From Puccinia triticina (taxonomy: Eukaryota > Basidiomycota > Pucciniomycetes > Pucciniales > Pucciniaceae), in the NCBI RefSeq assembly GCF_026914185.1, contig NC_070568.1, forward strand, positions 186,001 through 250,000: a DNA stretch of 64,000 nucleotides, in the 5' to 3' direction. The notes below the pieces were generated by a model, which was not told the origin of the DNA, did no database searches, and saw nothing but the letters and a program-made list of their open reading frames with translations. A program made the translations under genes and the position numbers. This document shows positions 53,806 through 64,000 of the stretch, piece by piece; within the stretch, counting starts at the first letter, position 1; each line of letters starts with the position of its first letter.

Positions 53806-55354
53806 CACCACGGATGTTTGCTCAGAACCTGTTTACGAGTGCCTTTGCACAATTCATGCCAAGGTTTGGTCCAATCCTTGTTAGTTACTGGTTTGAAGTC
53901 GGTTTGAAGTTGGTCTGATCTTGGTTTGAAGACCAGGTCATGTAATGCACAATCTATACTGATGTTACCTGGAATCATGCCAGATGTTTTGTGTAATGTA
54001 ACTGTATAATGTACACCATAACTATGTTGAAACCCAGCCCAACTTTATGATCAGTTGTACTCAATCTATAATTTTGACCAAAGATAAGAATTTTTTTACC
54101 ATGATAATTTTTAACCTCTGTGTAAACCCATACCCTACAGGTTGCTCTGGAAAATTCTTTTTATAATTTTAAGCGCACACAGAATTCAAAAGGAGGTGTG
54201 TGAGGTGACAGAGCAATTATCAATGCTGCTTGAACTTGGTCCCCTTGGGCCAAGGTATAATATGGAGAAGGTATATTATCCTTGCCAAAAATATGCCAGT
54301 TTTTCTTAAATCATGATTTTAATCTGGTTTGAATTTGGTGTGCATTTTCTGAGGGGCTAGCTGGAAGGATTTGTCACAAAACTGTACGCCCGTACATTTG
54401 TGTGACACCTATATTACCACACAGCCAAGCAATGCTGAGCTGAGTGCCCACACAACACTGGAATATTAGATGAAATATTTAAAAGAGTTATATATATTTT
54501 CACCTATATGTACACACATTCTTTTGTCAGGATTTTCTGAAGTGATTAAGAAACCCGGGATAATCTGGGGCTCCCCTGAACTTAGCCAAGACTTCCAACT
54601 CTCTTGTGAAAAAAATCATAAAATTTGCTAAAAAAAATTATGTGAGAATGCTTGCAGCCCAGATGCCTATCTGCCACCTGCAAGATCACAAGGTGGTTAT
54701 GGTGATTGATCAGTTAGCAATTTTTCATCATTTGATGCAAAAATAAAGCATCAAGGGGATAGCCAGTGAGTGAAGCTAGCTCAGTTCAGAAGGAAATCAC
54801 CTTTTCTCTCAAAGTATGTGATGCTTATAGCATCAATCAATACAAAAGATATAAGTATCCACTATGTTAATTTTTTTCCACAAGTCTATAAATATCTTGA
54901 GTGATAAAAACAGAAAGAAGATTCATTGAATTTATACACTTTCATCACAAAGGTATATCTACCAAGCTAAAAGTTTTGTTTTTCATATATGAAAACACAT
55001 TTTGAGTGGTGTGGACGGCATAATAAGCACATGATCAATGAAAATATATTATTACATCAAGAAAAATCTGGTTTCTGCCAAGAAATGGAGATTGCTTTGC
55101 AATGCAGTTGAACACAGGTTCTGTAAAAGATACAATTACTCAAATAGTCCAGTTGGGGTGGATATCAGGTTGATATGAAACCATGTCCAACATGAATTCA
55201 TACAAGATTCAGCATCAATTCAGACACACTTGAGCATAAATTCAATCCAAAATTATGCATAAATTGGTGTCAATTTCTGCAAGAAATCTTAAGGTGTTCC
55301 TAAAGAGAGGGGTGAAGGCACTTGCACGCAAGTGCTGAGCAAACATCCGTGGTG
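53806..55354. mobile_element. CACTA-like non-autonomous element nested in Harbinger
   Basis: The left end CACCACGGATGTTTGCTCAG and the right end are perfect inverted copies for 20 bp, and imperfect copies for about 20 bp more (CGAGTGCC/CAAGTGCC). ACA is duplicated outside (53803-53805 and 55355-55357). A 3-bp duplication with ends starting CAC fits CACTA/EnSpm. The 1549-bp interior is AT-rich. It has several GGTTTGAAGT/GGTCTGA repeats near the left end and no supported ORF. Confidence 0.75.
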
Positions 55355-55630
55355 ACAATAAATAACATATTCTCACTCGTACTGAAACCTGAGGTGTCTA
55401 ACATTGCACACTATTCTTGCTCCACCAGATGCATAAAAACAGTTTCTCACTTGTACTGAACCCTGATCAAATCTAACTTATCTCACCTGTTTCACTGAAC
55501 AAGAGACATAAAAAAACTTAAGCCCAATGGAATATGACTCATCTCACTTCTCTTACTCACTGAAGAGGTTGTTTGTCTCAATTAAATGAATGTTGTTTTC
55601 TATGAAATGTGAGATAAATGTGAGTATATA

Positions 55631-57977
55631 TTACAAACAAGCAAGAGAGATTTGTTGAGTCCTTCTTTCTGAAGTTGAAGTGTATTGTTGCCATAGAACC
55701 TCAGCAATTGAGTCTCTCCAGTTTTCACATTCTTCTCCTTCACAATTTCTAGTGTACACGCCCTTGGGTGGAGGATCAATCACCTCTTGGTCATGGAAAT
55801 AACTTTTGCTGGTATCCAGGTCCGCCTGTTGGAAAATATCATTGGTGCAACCTTTCTGCATGATATTGATGTTTTGAATACAACAGCATGCAAAGACAAA
55901 GTCATATTGCTGCTCTGGACGGTACTCGCTTGTCTGCATCATGATCTTGAATCGTCTTTTTAAGACACCAAAAGCTCGTTTTATGACATTCCGGAGACTA
56001 GAATGTTGCAGATTAAAAATCTCCTCTTGGTTTGCTGGTCTAGAAGCCGAGGTAGAAAAGAAACAAATCAAAGCATAAGCAAACCTAGTGCTTATGAAAT
56101 AAGAGTGAAAGGAAAATCACCTTTTTCCAACGACTGCTTGCTCTCGCAAATGATAACGTGTGCCCCGGTATGGTACCAGTATATTTTGTTCAAGGGAGTA
56201 GCCCGCATCCGCAAGATAAAAGTGGCCAGGATCAATTGCAAAATCATGAGCCTGTGCGTCTTGAAAAACTCGGGCATTGTGAGCACTACCCTCCCAACCA
56301 ACTCGCAAGTGAGTGAACTTCATGCTGAAGTCACAAACTGAGAAATCTATGACTTTATTTCTAAGAACCAAAAACCAGAAGCTAACAAATGAAGGTAAGA
56401 ATGATGAACTAGGAACAGAAAGATGAGTAGATCAAACAAACCCTGAGCTGCTGTGGAAAATTTTTAATGGACAATAGGCTTGAGGACACTGAGGAGAACA
56501 GGCCAGAGACTGAGATGGAGGTGATAAGAGTTAGTGAATTTTGTGAGTGAGAATGATAAAGAGAGCGGAACAACAAACACTGTAACGAAGTTAACTGGAA
56601 TAGAATATTGGGAAGAAAGAAGGAAAGACAACAAGGATCTAAGACTGATGGAAAGTTGGAGCAAGAGAGTGTTAGTGTTGTTGATTGAGGAGGAGGAGCA
56701 AGACCAAGAGGATGAATGACAAGGAAATGTGAATGCATTTCTCACCAAGTTGGAAGCCACAAAGGCTGTCCAGAGTTAAGGCTTTGCTGAGCGTGCAAGA
56801 GATAGATCTGACCGTGAGGGCCAAGGAGTGTCTTGATCTTGATTTGTTGGAAGTTATTGATTGATTGAAAGGGTTTGAACGTTTTGATAAAGTTGAAGAG
56901 TGATGATGAAAACTGAATGATGATACGGAGCAAGTTTTAGACATCCAATTTTTAGGTTTGGTGATTACCCTAACCGGTTTTTCTGTGCTGCGAGGTGCGC
57001 GCTGTGCGCTTTCCGGTGAATGACAGCCAAGAATTCAACAGAATGACAGCCAAGAATTCAACAGAATGACAGCCAAGAATTCAACAGAATGACAGCCAAG
57101 AATTCAAGAGAATGACAGCCAAGAATTCAACAGAATGACAGCCAAGAATTCAACAGAATGACAGCCAAGAATTCAACAGAATGACAGCCAAGAATTCAAC
57201 ACAAACACCCATCACATTTTGCGAGAGGAATCCTTTTTGATTCCTATGGGCTGCTGCTCTTTCTACAGTTACACTGGCCAGGATATGCACACCATCAATT
57301 GCTCCAAGACATTGGTTGAAGAAAGGCGAATATTTTGGATTTGATTCAATGTGGTGATGTGTGTGGTTGGGCAACGGAGGAGTCACGTATTCCTCAGCCA
57401 GCTGCACTATGAGTTTGAGTATGTTTCGGAACACCCTGAGGAAAACCACTGTCTTAGTTTCCATTCCAAATAAGCTGAGGTCCTACAGGATAAGAACTCA
57501 CCTCAATATTTTTTCCCCAGAATGCTGAAAGCGGTCCTGAGCCTGTTGATTGGAGTTGTTATGCCCAACAATGTAGAGAAAAATTGCAAGTTGTTCTTTG
57601 ATTGGAAGCAGTTTTGAGACTTGTTCAGTTTGGACTTTAAGGATCTCGTTGCTTAAGAAAAGAAAAGTTGATGTTGATACTTGAAACACATTGACTGTCC
57701 GGCAAGGATTACCCTGAAGAATAGCCAAGGTATAGTCTGAACCCAAGAGCAGTAAGTTGTTGTAGGGCCTTTGAATTGTTGTGTCGCGAGTCACACTCGT
57801 TAGCAGAAGGGCCACCATGATGAGAACAAGAGGTTCTTGTTCAAGCAAGAAATCTTCATCTTCAATGTCGTGTTTGGGTTTGTCCATCAAAACTGTTGGC
57901 TGAGTGAGTATTGAGAATTTTGTCTGGGTTGCTTTTTGGTTGTTGGTTGGCTGGCCAGGCTGCACTGTAAGTATCAT
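55631..57977 (-). CDS. PIF/Harbinger DDE transposase, interrupted
   Basis: This enzyme cuts and rejoins the element ends at TWA targets. On the minus strand the N-terminal exon (to 57498) has LLTSVTRDTTIQRPYNNLLL and IKEQLAIFLYIVGHNNSN. A short intron joins to VFRNILKLIVQLAEEYVTPP, then QCLGAIDGVHI with the first Asp and RNQKGFLSQNVMGVC. After an 862-bp interruption (56338-57199) it continues DFSMKFTHLRVGWEGSAHNA with ADAGY (second Asp). Another GT-AG intron leads to ANQEEIFNLQHSSLRNVIKR and the third-acid region to a stop at 55631. No stop was seen outside the interruption. If the 862-bp block is spliced, the protein could be whole; if not, the gene is broken. Confidence 0.78.
56338..57199. 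other. 862-bp insertion or intron in the Harbinger transposase
   Basis: CACAAA is directly repeated at its two borders (56332-56337 and 57200-57205). Removing the block with one copy restores MGVCDFS, the usual transposase sequence at this place. On the minus strand the borders also offer G|GTGTTTG and CTCAG|TTTGTGAC as splice sites that keep the frame. No TIRs were found. It contains the 23-bp tandem repeat and no recognised gene. Confidence 0.6.
57019..57202. repeat. 23-bp tandem repeat, eight copies
   Basis: AATGACAGCCAAGAATTCAA-CAG is repeated at 57019, 57042, 57065, 57088, 57111, 57134, 57157 and 57180 with almost no variation, inside the block that splits the Harbinger transposase. Confidence 0.97.
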
Positions 57978-58100
57978 TAATAATGTGTCAAACGCTGGGT
58001 GGTATATCTATTATTTTTTATTTCATGTGATATAATTGAAGTTTCACAGATTATTTCACTAGTGATTATTTCACTGATTATTTTGGCTCCAAACAGGGCC

Positions 58101-58200
58101 TTAGATTGCACATTTGTGCACTCCAAAATAATTCCATGCACTACATTTTTTAAGAGGAATTGGGGTGTATGTTGAGTGTGCAATATTATACTCCAAGAAG
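58101..58200. repeat. Right part of the GTGCACTCCA repeat
   Basis: Continuation of 49880-50263 after the Harbinger insertion (TTTGTGCACTCCAAAATAAT, GAGTGTGCAATATTATACTCC). Confidence 0.5.
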
Positions 58201-59400
58201 AGCTCTATATAGAGCCCTGTACAAAATGAGAGAAATCAATGAGCTTAATAATCATGTATTACTTGGAAGGAAGGATAGAAAGAAAGAAAGAAATAACATC
58301 ATCTATCTGCAGCTCAGTGGATGACTTCCCATCAAGATTTGGATGCCTCCCAGAAGTGATCTAGAGCCCAAAAAGCTACATTTCCCTGCAAAAAGCTAAA
58401 CTTTTTGGGTCTAAACCAACATCCGTGTGGGTCCCAGGTTGCACGGTAAGTCCCACAGTTAATTTGAGCCATTAAACCTTGGTTACAGATTTCCAGGCCC
58501 TTCTGTATTTGAATAAACCAACCACCACCCCAAAAAGGATGGCAATGAGTGCACATTGCCATGCTCTAACATTCATCTAACACAACTCTTACATGTATCT
58601 TACTTCCCTCAAAGACACCTCTTTCTTTCCTCAAAAAAACCTCTTACTTTCCTCAAACACCTGGCACCACCCCAGTAATGTGTGCTTATTGCCATGCTCT
58701 AAAGCTTCTCTTACTTGGATAATTCCAGTGTAGAGCCAGGCTGCTCAGTAGGGATTTTGGACAATCATCAAAAATCACTTCCAGGATGTATGTGCAATAT
58801 GAGTATGGAGGGATGGGATCAGTTAACCAAGTAACAACAAGTTTAAATCTCAGTTAAATGATTGTATCACAAGGTTATACTTGGTGGTAAGACCAGGTAA
58901 GACCTATGTAATAGCAACGTATTGATCATGACAATGTGTGTACATTTCCTTTTTGGGGTGGTGAACCTTTAACATCTTTTGAACTAAACTTGAATCAGAG
59001 GGGGGATTGGTTTGACCCCATTGGTATATTTGGAGTTAATAAAAACAGAGTGATTACTATTCACATGGGGAAGATAAGAATCATGTTATGGTCTGTTCTG
59101 GGAAGAGGAAGATGGAGTCTGGTTTCTGGGGTTCTGGGGGTTCTGGATCCAAGATGGTAGATTGCAGGATGAGGAAGAGGCTTGGATCTCCAGCCTCTCA
59201 AACCTTGAGTATGGTCTGTGACATGTACTTGTAGTCTATGTAAATGTGAGTCTGCGCTGCGGAGCCCGCGCTACGGCTCATAACATTATCCCCCCTTTAA
59301 TGCCCAAGCCACCCCCTTTTCTGGTTAATTAATAGAGATTGCCAGTGGGACCCGTTGTAAGAATCAAAAGCGGTTGTGAAACCCTTTTGCTGAATGGAGA
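58201..59400. other. Repeat-like DNA, possible small TIR element
   Basis: ACCACCCCAAAAAGGA at 58522-58537 has an inverted partner TCCTTTTTGGGGTGGT at 58948-58963, which could bound a ~440-bp MITE. A purine microsatellite (AAGAAAGAAAG) lies near 58270-58290. AAAGGGGGGATAATG on the minus strand near 59285-59300 looks like a polypurine tract followed by an LTR start. No gene is supported. Confidence 0.35.
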
Positions 59401-60680
59401 AGGGGATGATGGAGGTGCAAACTCTGCCCTTCTATACTATCAGATAACAAGACCCACCAAGCTAAGATTGGCAAGTTTTAATCAAGTGATAGGTCTGGTC
59501 TAGTTCCAGATGAAGTTGACTGACAACAGGTATGTGAAAGATGAGAGAGTTTATGAGGGGTGGGAAGGGTGAAAGTTGACTTGATGTTTCCGGTGGGGGT
59601 TGAACACGGGTCCTCAAGAGGGTGATATAAAAAGTTGAGAGGAGTGCCTGGGCTGAGAAGTGTATATGTCTCAGTCGGGAGTTGAAACAGGAACCAGGTA
59701 ACTCGTGACAGGCACGTGATATGTCAAGCAAGAGATGTGAGAGTTATGAGAGTGAGCTCAGTGGTTATCTGCAAATGTAAGGGCTGTTATGAGGTGTCAT
59801 AAGGGTATTTATAAGGGTAATGGTAAAGCTATGGGTGGTGTGTAAATAACTGGGGAATACTGAGAACCGGGTGACTTGTGACAGGTATGTGATATGTCAA
59901 CCAAGAGAGATGAGAGTTGAGAATATGAGAGTGAGTTCAGTGGTTATTGCAGATGAGAGGGATGATATGGTATGTTATATGATATAAAGTATAAGGATAA
60001 AGATAATGGCTGATGGGTGATGTCTGAATAACTGGTGGGTACTGAACTGAGGGAAAAACAACTGGGGGAAGAGAGCTCCTTATATAGACAAATGTGAGGT
60101 ATTTTGGCTACAAGGGGGACCCTGGATGAGGGATTTTAGCTGGTGGGCTGCGTACAAGTGGTGTCAGAAGATACTAAATACAGGCAAAAAAGTGGGGTGA
60201 GAAATGAAAGATGATGTTATACTAATGCAAGGAGTGCATAAACAAAGTGGGGAAACATCAAATACAGGGGTACCTGATGCAAGGGGTGCATGAGTGGTGT
60301 CAGAATGCAAGGGGTGCAGAAATGGGATTCATTTGACTGACTCTGATGAGACCAATTGGTCTTGATAGCTTGAATGCCTGTTCTGTCACTGTGGGCCGCT
60401 CCACATGGTTACGTGTTAACCCACTTTTATTGGACTCTGAAGACTTTTGCATACTCTCTAAATGCCAGGGGCTCTGGAACTCTTTGTGAACAGAACTGGA
60501 GTGGGTAATGTCACTCAAATGGGGGTTGTGGTTGTGTGCTCTGGAAGGATAAACATAAATATGTATGCCGAACACATAAAAGGTTGATCTATGCAAAGGA
60601 CTATTAACATGTTCACGCATATGTGATAAGTATTATTAACATGGAGTGATACGAGATATTTGGATGCTGGAACCAATGTC
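59400..60680 (-). repeat. LTR-like sequence
   Basis: Near 59425 the plus strand has CTCTGCCCTTCTATACTAT, matching the position of CCTGCCCCTCTAATAGTACTAT in the solo LTR at 2651. A minus-strand TATATAAGGAGCTC box at about 60081-60094 is followed by GAGGTATTTTGGCTACAAGG/GAGGGATTTTAGCTGG as in the other copies. Two diverged copies of a segment (TGTGACAGGTATGTGATATGTCAA...) lie at about 59705-59770 and 59876-59945. Edges are approximate. Confidence 0.5.
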
Positions 60681-60733
60681 ACAACTTCAATCTGTGGTAT
60701 CAAAGGGCATCTCGCGCTTTCATCAACTTGGGT

Positions 60734-63455
60734 TTACTTATCTTGATTTAGGCGGGGCTTCACCGCGACCATCATAGGATTTTCCATCGGGAGCGTCATC
60801 GAGGCCAAATATTGCGGAGTAGGATAGTTTGTTCTGATGCCTTCTATATCCGCGCTTTTTGGAACGTTTTCTAACCTGAAAGGCAGCACAATTGATTAGT
60901 ACTGCGTAATCAACTTTCGCCTCGCAAGCTTCGCTTTTTAACTGACCACCCTTCGGAAAACTCCAGATCATATTTTTGTAGCATCTCAACGATAGTTTTG
61001 ACCATGACAAAGATCGCCATGGTCATCCCCACACAGCGTCTTGGCCCACCCTATCCGCACGATGAGATTTGTAAAAGTTTGTGAAAGTTTTGTTGCTTTC
61101 CAGAATTCCGCAATTTACAGAACGCAACGAGAACTTACGTTGAAAGCGTGGTATATGAAATTCCCGAAGTTTCGAATCTTCCCATCTTCATCAATCCAGC
61201 GGTCCGGTTTAAATTGCCCACAATCTGAGCCCCACGTTTCAGGATCACGGGCCATTTGCCAATCACTGCAAGTGAGAAGAAGGTTTCAAAAACGCTACTC
61301 ATTTTAACGGACCCCGAAGACGTCGCAAGTTGAACTCTGCGCCTCACCTCCAAATAACGCAGTCACCTGCCTCAACAGTTGGTCCGCCGGGAATTACGTC
61401 ATCAGTCTTGGCAAATTTCAGGCTCTGATGTGAAAGAGGGCAAAGCAATAGGTAAATTCGATCATGTTAGCTTTTACGCCTTCTCAATACTCCCTAGCAG
61501 CAAAAGTTGGGATTGTGAATAACCTTGGGTACCGGAGGATGTAATCTGACTGCTTCAAGGATTGCTGCATAGGTGATCGTAAATTGCTTATAGTTCTCGT
61601 AAGTTACACGGCTTTCGTCGGAAGGGTTTGTGCCCAAAAGCTGAGCCACTTCCTCCCGAATTTTAGAAATCATATCTTTGTTCATCAAAAGATGGAAGAG
61701 GCACCATGATAGCGATTGTGCTGTTGCATCACTAGAGAAATAAAGAGCAAAAATTTCAGCAATTATTATGATACGGTCCCAAAAAGGAAAGTAACTTACC
61801 GACCAGCCAGAAGAAAGCCAAATGTAGCATCCTTCAGCTCCTCACGGTCCATAGTGTGTCCCTGCTGCCGATGGAAATCCATCATTAACCCCAAAAAGTC
61901 ATTTTGAAAATCATTGCCGTTGGTAGAGTCGCCATCGCTTGAGAGTTTCGACATTCTTTCATCGATTAACGTGTAAGCGTAGTTGTGGATCGTATCGCAC
62001 GAGCGCTTCATTCTTTGTCCGACGCTGGGGATAATTTTTTCATACAATTCCCATCCAATCATCACATTAAACCTGAAATCTATCTGCTTTTGTGAAAAAT
62101 CAAGCGCCTCTGCAAAAACTTCGGGAGAACAGAGATGCTTGTTGGATGCTTGAGCTTCTGCCTCGGCTGTAGACTGCTCTCCATAGATACCTAAAGCTCT
62201 TCCAAAACTTTACGATGTGATACCCAATTAGTACACCGCTGCTCTCTTTTGTGGTTTGATGTTGAGCTGCTGCAATCTGAACTCACGTCATCTTGACGAA
62301 GGAGGCCAGAGTGAAGCGAGTGAATAGATTGCAAAAGTCAACGCCTCGACTCTCGTCACTCGCACTTTGTAAGACTTTGAGAAGCCCATCCAAACTTTGA
62401 TCAACACTGGGTTCTATCACAGTCTGATAAAAACAAAGGGAAACGGGTCAATTGAGTACGCGTGACATTGAATGGAGAAAAAAAAAACAGCTTTCTTACC
62501 TTGAAGGTTTGCGTGTGAAATACTCTCGAGTTGACCGTTCGGGCTCTTTTCCATTGTGCACCATCCAATACGATAATACCATTACCAAACAAATCGCCCA
62601 TAAGCTCTCGATACAAAGGACCCTGTCAAGAATAACATGTATGAGTTTATAGAAAAAGTAAAGTTGGGGTGCGTTTGCTAGTTCAGCTGGAGTCCCGCCT
62701 CACCTTTTCGTAGTTATCAAAGTTGGCTGTACGTTTATTTTGGACAGGGCACCAGGCAGATGAGCAATATCAATTTTTGTTGATTTCGCAGAACGAATTG
62801 AATGACTGACTCTTCTGGATATATTCAAGCCATTCCGGTTTGCTGACATCAATCATCCTGACGCCTGGCACCGTGGTGCTGTACCCTGGGCGAAGCTTTA
62901 GCGCCATGCGTGTCGACGCCTCTAGATGGTTGGACGAGTCTGCTAAACCTTGAACAAGCTTGATGGAATAAACAAAACACGTAAAGGGTTAACGGAATTT
63001 GGAATCCGCTTCAGCAGTTGAAATTGTTTGGAAATACGGCCCAACACGCACCTGTCCAATTCTTTACAAGGGACGCATACAAAGCATCGAACGTTGTTTT
63101 AACTTTTGGCTGCAGATTGGGTAGAGTTCACATTCATAAAGACGTACAATGGCCATCCAGGGACGTCTTTGAATAGTGGATCTTTGCGTTTGGTGGTCCC
63201 AATCGCTTGATAAAGGAAAGCAAAGTTGTAAGGATTCACTCCTCCCGCTAGCGTCGGGATTAATAAAACTTACCTCGGTCACGACTGTGAAAGGATAAGT
63301 TTTTTTGTCAAGAAAATTCCTATGGAATGTCAGCTCAAAGATATCACCAGCGTAAATTGAATAAGAATGAACGTGACTTACAATTCAAGTAGGAGATAGG
63401 CCAGGTAGGCAAATCCGCCGAAGATGATGATTTGGAGTACAATACTAGTTATCAT
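60734..63455 (-). CDS. Cytochrome P450 monooxygenase 2 (CYP52/CYP63-like clan)
   Basis: The minus-strand multi-exon gene runs from ATG 63453-63455 to a stop at 60734-60736. It opens with a membrane anchor (MITSIVLQIIIFGGFAYLAY). Then follow AIGTTKRKDPLFKDVPGWPL, PGYSTTVPGVRMIDVSKPEW and FGNGIIVLDGAQWKRAR (C-helix). The I-helix AGRDATAQSLSWCLFHLL is split by an intron, followed by the K-helix EAVR, PERF-like FKPDRW, heme loop GGPRRCVGM and the end TLPMENPMMVAVKP. All introns examined are GT-AG and in phase. Segment order and wording match gene 1 closely (IGTxKRKD, VDVSKPEW, NFxNY), so they are paralogues about 36 kb apart in the same orientation. The gene appears intact; the substrate is unknown. 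Confidence 0.88.
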
Positions 63456-64000
63456 CTTGCACGGTGATCCGGGAGAGGGATGAATGAAGGGCTTTGCGGC
63501 GGGAAGGTTGAAAAAGTCAAACGCCTTGGATTGGGTTAACTGAAGTTAAATAGGTTCCCTGAGTATATTCGAGAGTTGAGCAGGAAGTGATGTGAGTGCA
63601 ATTAAGTATTTGTCTGCAAAAAGAGAAATAAAATATTAATCGCCCGAATATGGTTAGTCTTGTATAGCCGTCGGGCTGTCTTATATACCCTACCACTACT
63701 TTGTGGCTGGTAACCTGGTTGGCCTCGCATAGTCCAGGACCATTAGCTCCCCCTGGTTGTCAGTACAACGGCCCAGCCCAGGTGGGCCCATGTTTCAGTC
63801 CTGTTTGCTTCGTTATCTGTTTCGAGTTTTACGACGGCGTCGGAAGCGCGTAGGCGGTGGTTTTAGTTTGGAAAGAAAAGAGGGAGATTGTCGGCAATAG
63901 CGCCGGAGGTGTGATCGAAAAGAGAGGGGAAGAGGGTGATCGACGCCCGAGGAGCGGCATATTCTGAGTTGAGTTTTCAAAGCGAGCCGAAGGTCAAGAG
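63456..64000. promoter_or_regulatory. Upstream region of P450 gene 2
   Basis: It lies directly upstream of the start codon. A TATATACC stretch on the plus strand near 63681 is not oriented for the gene. No other gene or repeat was recognised to the window end. Confidence 0.35.

Larger units (their letters stand above)
50264..58100. mobile_element. PIF/Harbinger element with nested insertions
   Basis: TTA (50261-50263 and 58101-58103) is duplicated at the ends, the usual TWA target of PIF/Harbinger. The right end, read inward, is GGCCCTGTTTGGAGCCAAAA then TAATCAGTGAAAT. The left end, once the later insertion at 50288-52360 is removed, is AGCCCGTTTGGAGCCAATAT then AATTAGTGATAT, about 85 percent the same over 32 bp. 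Inside are the two genes expected for the superfamily, a Myb/SANT-like ORF (plus) and a DDE transposase (minus), convergent. Total 7837 bp, of which at least 4.4 kb is later insertions. Confidence 0.88.

Noticed and set aside
63700..63790. GC-rich stretch with GGTTG/CCCAGG pairs considered as a tRNA
   Set aside because: No GGTTCRA T-loop or consistent cloverleaf could be drawn; no tRNA gene was found anywhere in the window.

Overview
The window reads as genomic DNA of a rust fungus (Pucciniales, Basidiomycota). The reasons are short-intron eukaryotic genes, basidiomycete-type P450s, and rust-type gag/DUF4100-like, FAR1/MULE-OTU and Harbinger repeats. The species is not determined. About four fifths is transposable elements, nested several layers deep. 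Host genes are confined to a few islands.

Layout. 1-9.4 kb: a degenerate Ty3/Gypsy element on the minus strand, broken by a solo LTR (2582-3739), a hAT-like MITE (4102-4862) and another LTR-like insert (~6.16-6.82 kb). 9.4-15.2 kb: a 5'-truncated Ty1/Copia element on the plus strand; its reverse transcriptase is split by a 1307-bp TIR element with an 8-bp target duplication. 15.4-15.9 kb: a three-exon mitochondrial ATPase inhibitor (IF1) gene that simple ORF calling misses. 16.4-18.4 kb: an inverted second copy of the 1.3-kb element, sitting in a Tc1/IS630-like transposase relic. 18.7-20.4 kb: a decayed rust multicopy gene, followed by an LTR. 22.0-24.7 kb: cytochrome P450 gene 1. 25-32.6 kb: decayed repeats and LTR-like DNA.

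32.68-36.73 kb: a complete MULE (92-bp TIRs, 9-bp target duplication) encoding FAR1-type zinc finger, transposase, SWIM, AT-hooks and an OTU protease-like domain, broken by four in-frame stops. 37.2-38.4 kb: a TIR element filled with a 33-bp minisatellite. 39.0-39.9 kb: a mosaic of host gene fragments (RBR/Ariadne ubiquitin ligase and coiled coils) in mixed orientation. 39.9-41.9 kb: LTR plus gag. 41.9-44.4 kb: palindrome-rich DNA, one EED-like WD40 exon, and a small element whose ends fold into branched hairpins.

45.0-49.9 kb is the host gene island: a DUF89/ARMT1-like phosphatase and PEX14 (both minus), then a divergent OST4 microgene (plus). 50.26-58.10 kb: a PIF/Harbinger element with TTA duplication, a Myb/SANT ORF and a DDE transposase. 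It contains at least four later insertions: a hairpin-ended hAT-like element with its own solo LTR, a CACTA-like element, and an 862-bp insert in the transposase that may be spliced out. 59.4-60.7 kb: LTR. 60.7-63.5 kb: cytochrome P450 gene 2, a paralogue of gene 1.

How the genes work together. The host genes do not form a pathway cluster. IF1, PEX14, OST4 and the DUF89 protein are housekeeping organelle and ER functions. The two P450s are dispersed members of one family. The repeats are the dominant story: layered insertions whose target duplications can be read directly, and coding stops almost all explicable by C-to-T changes.
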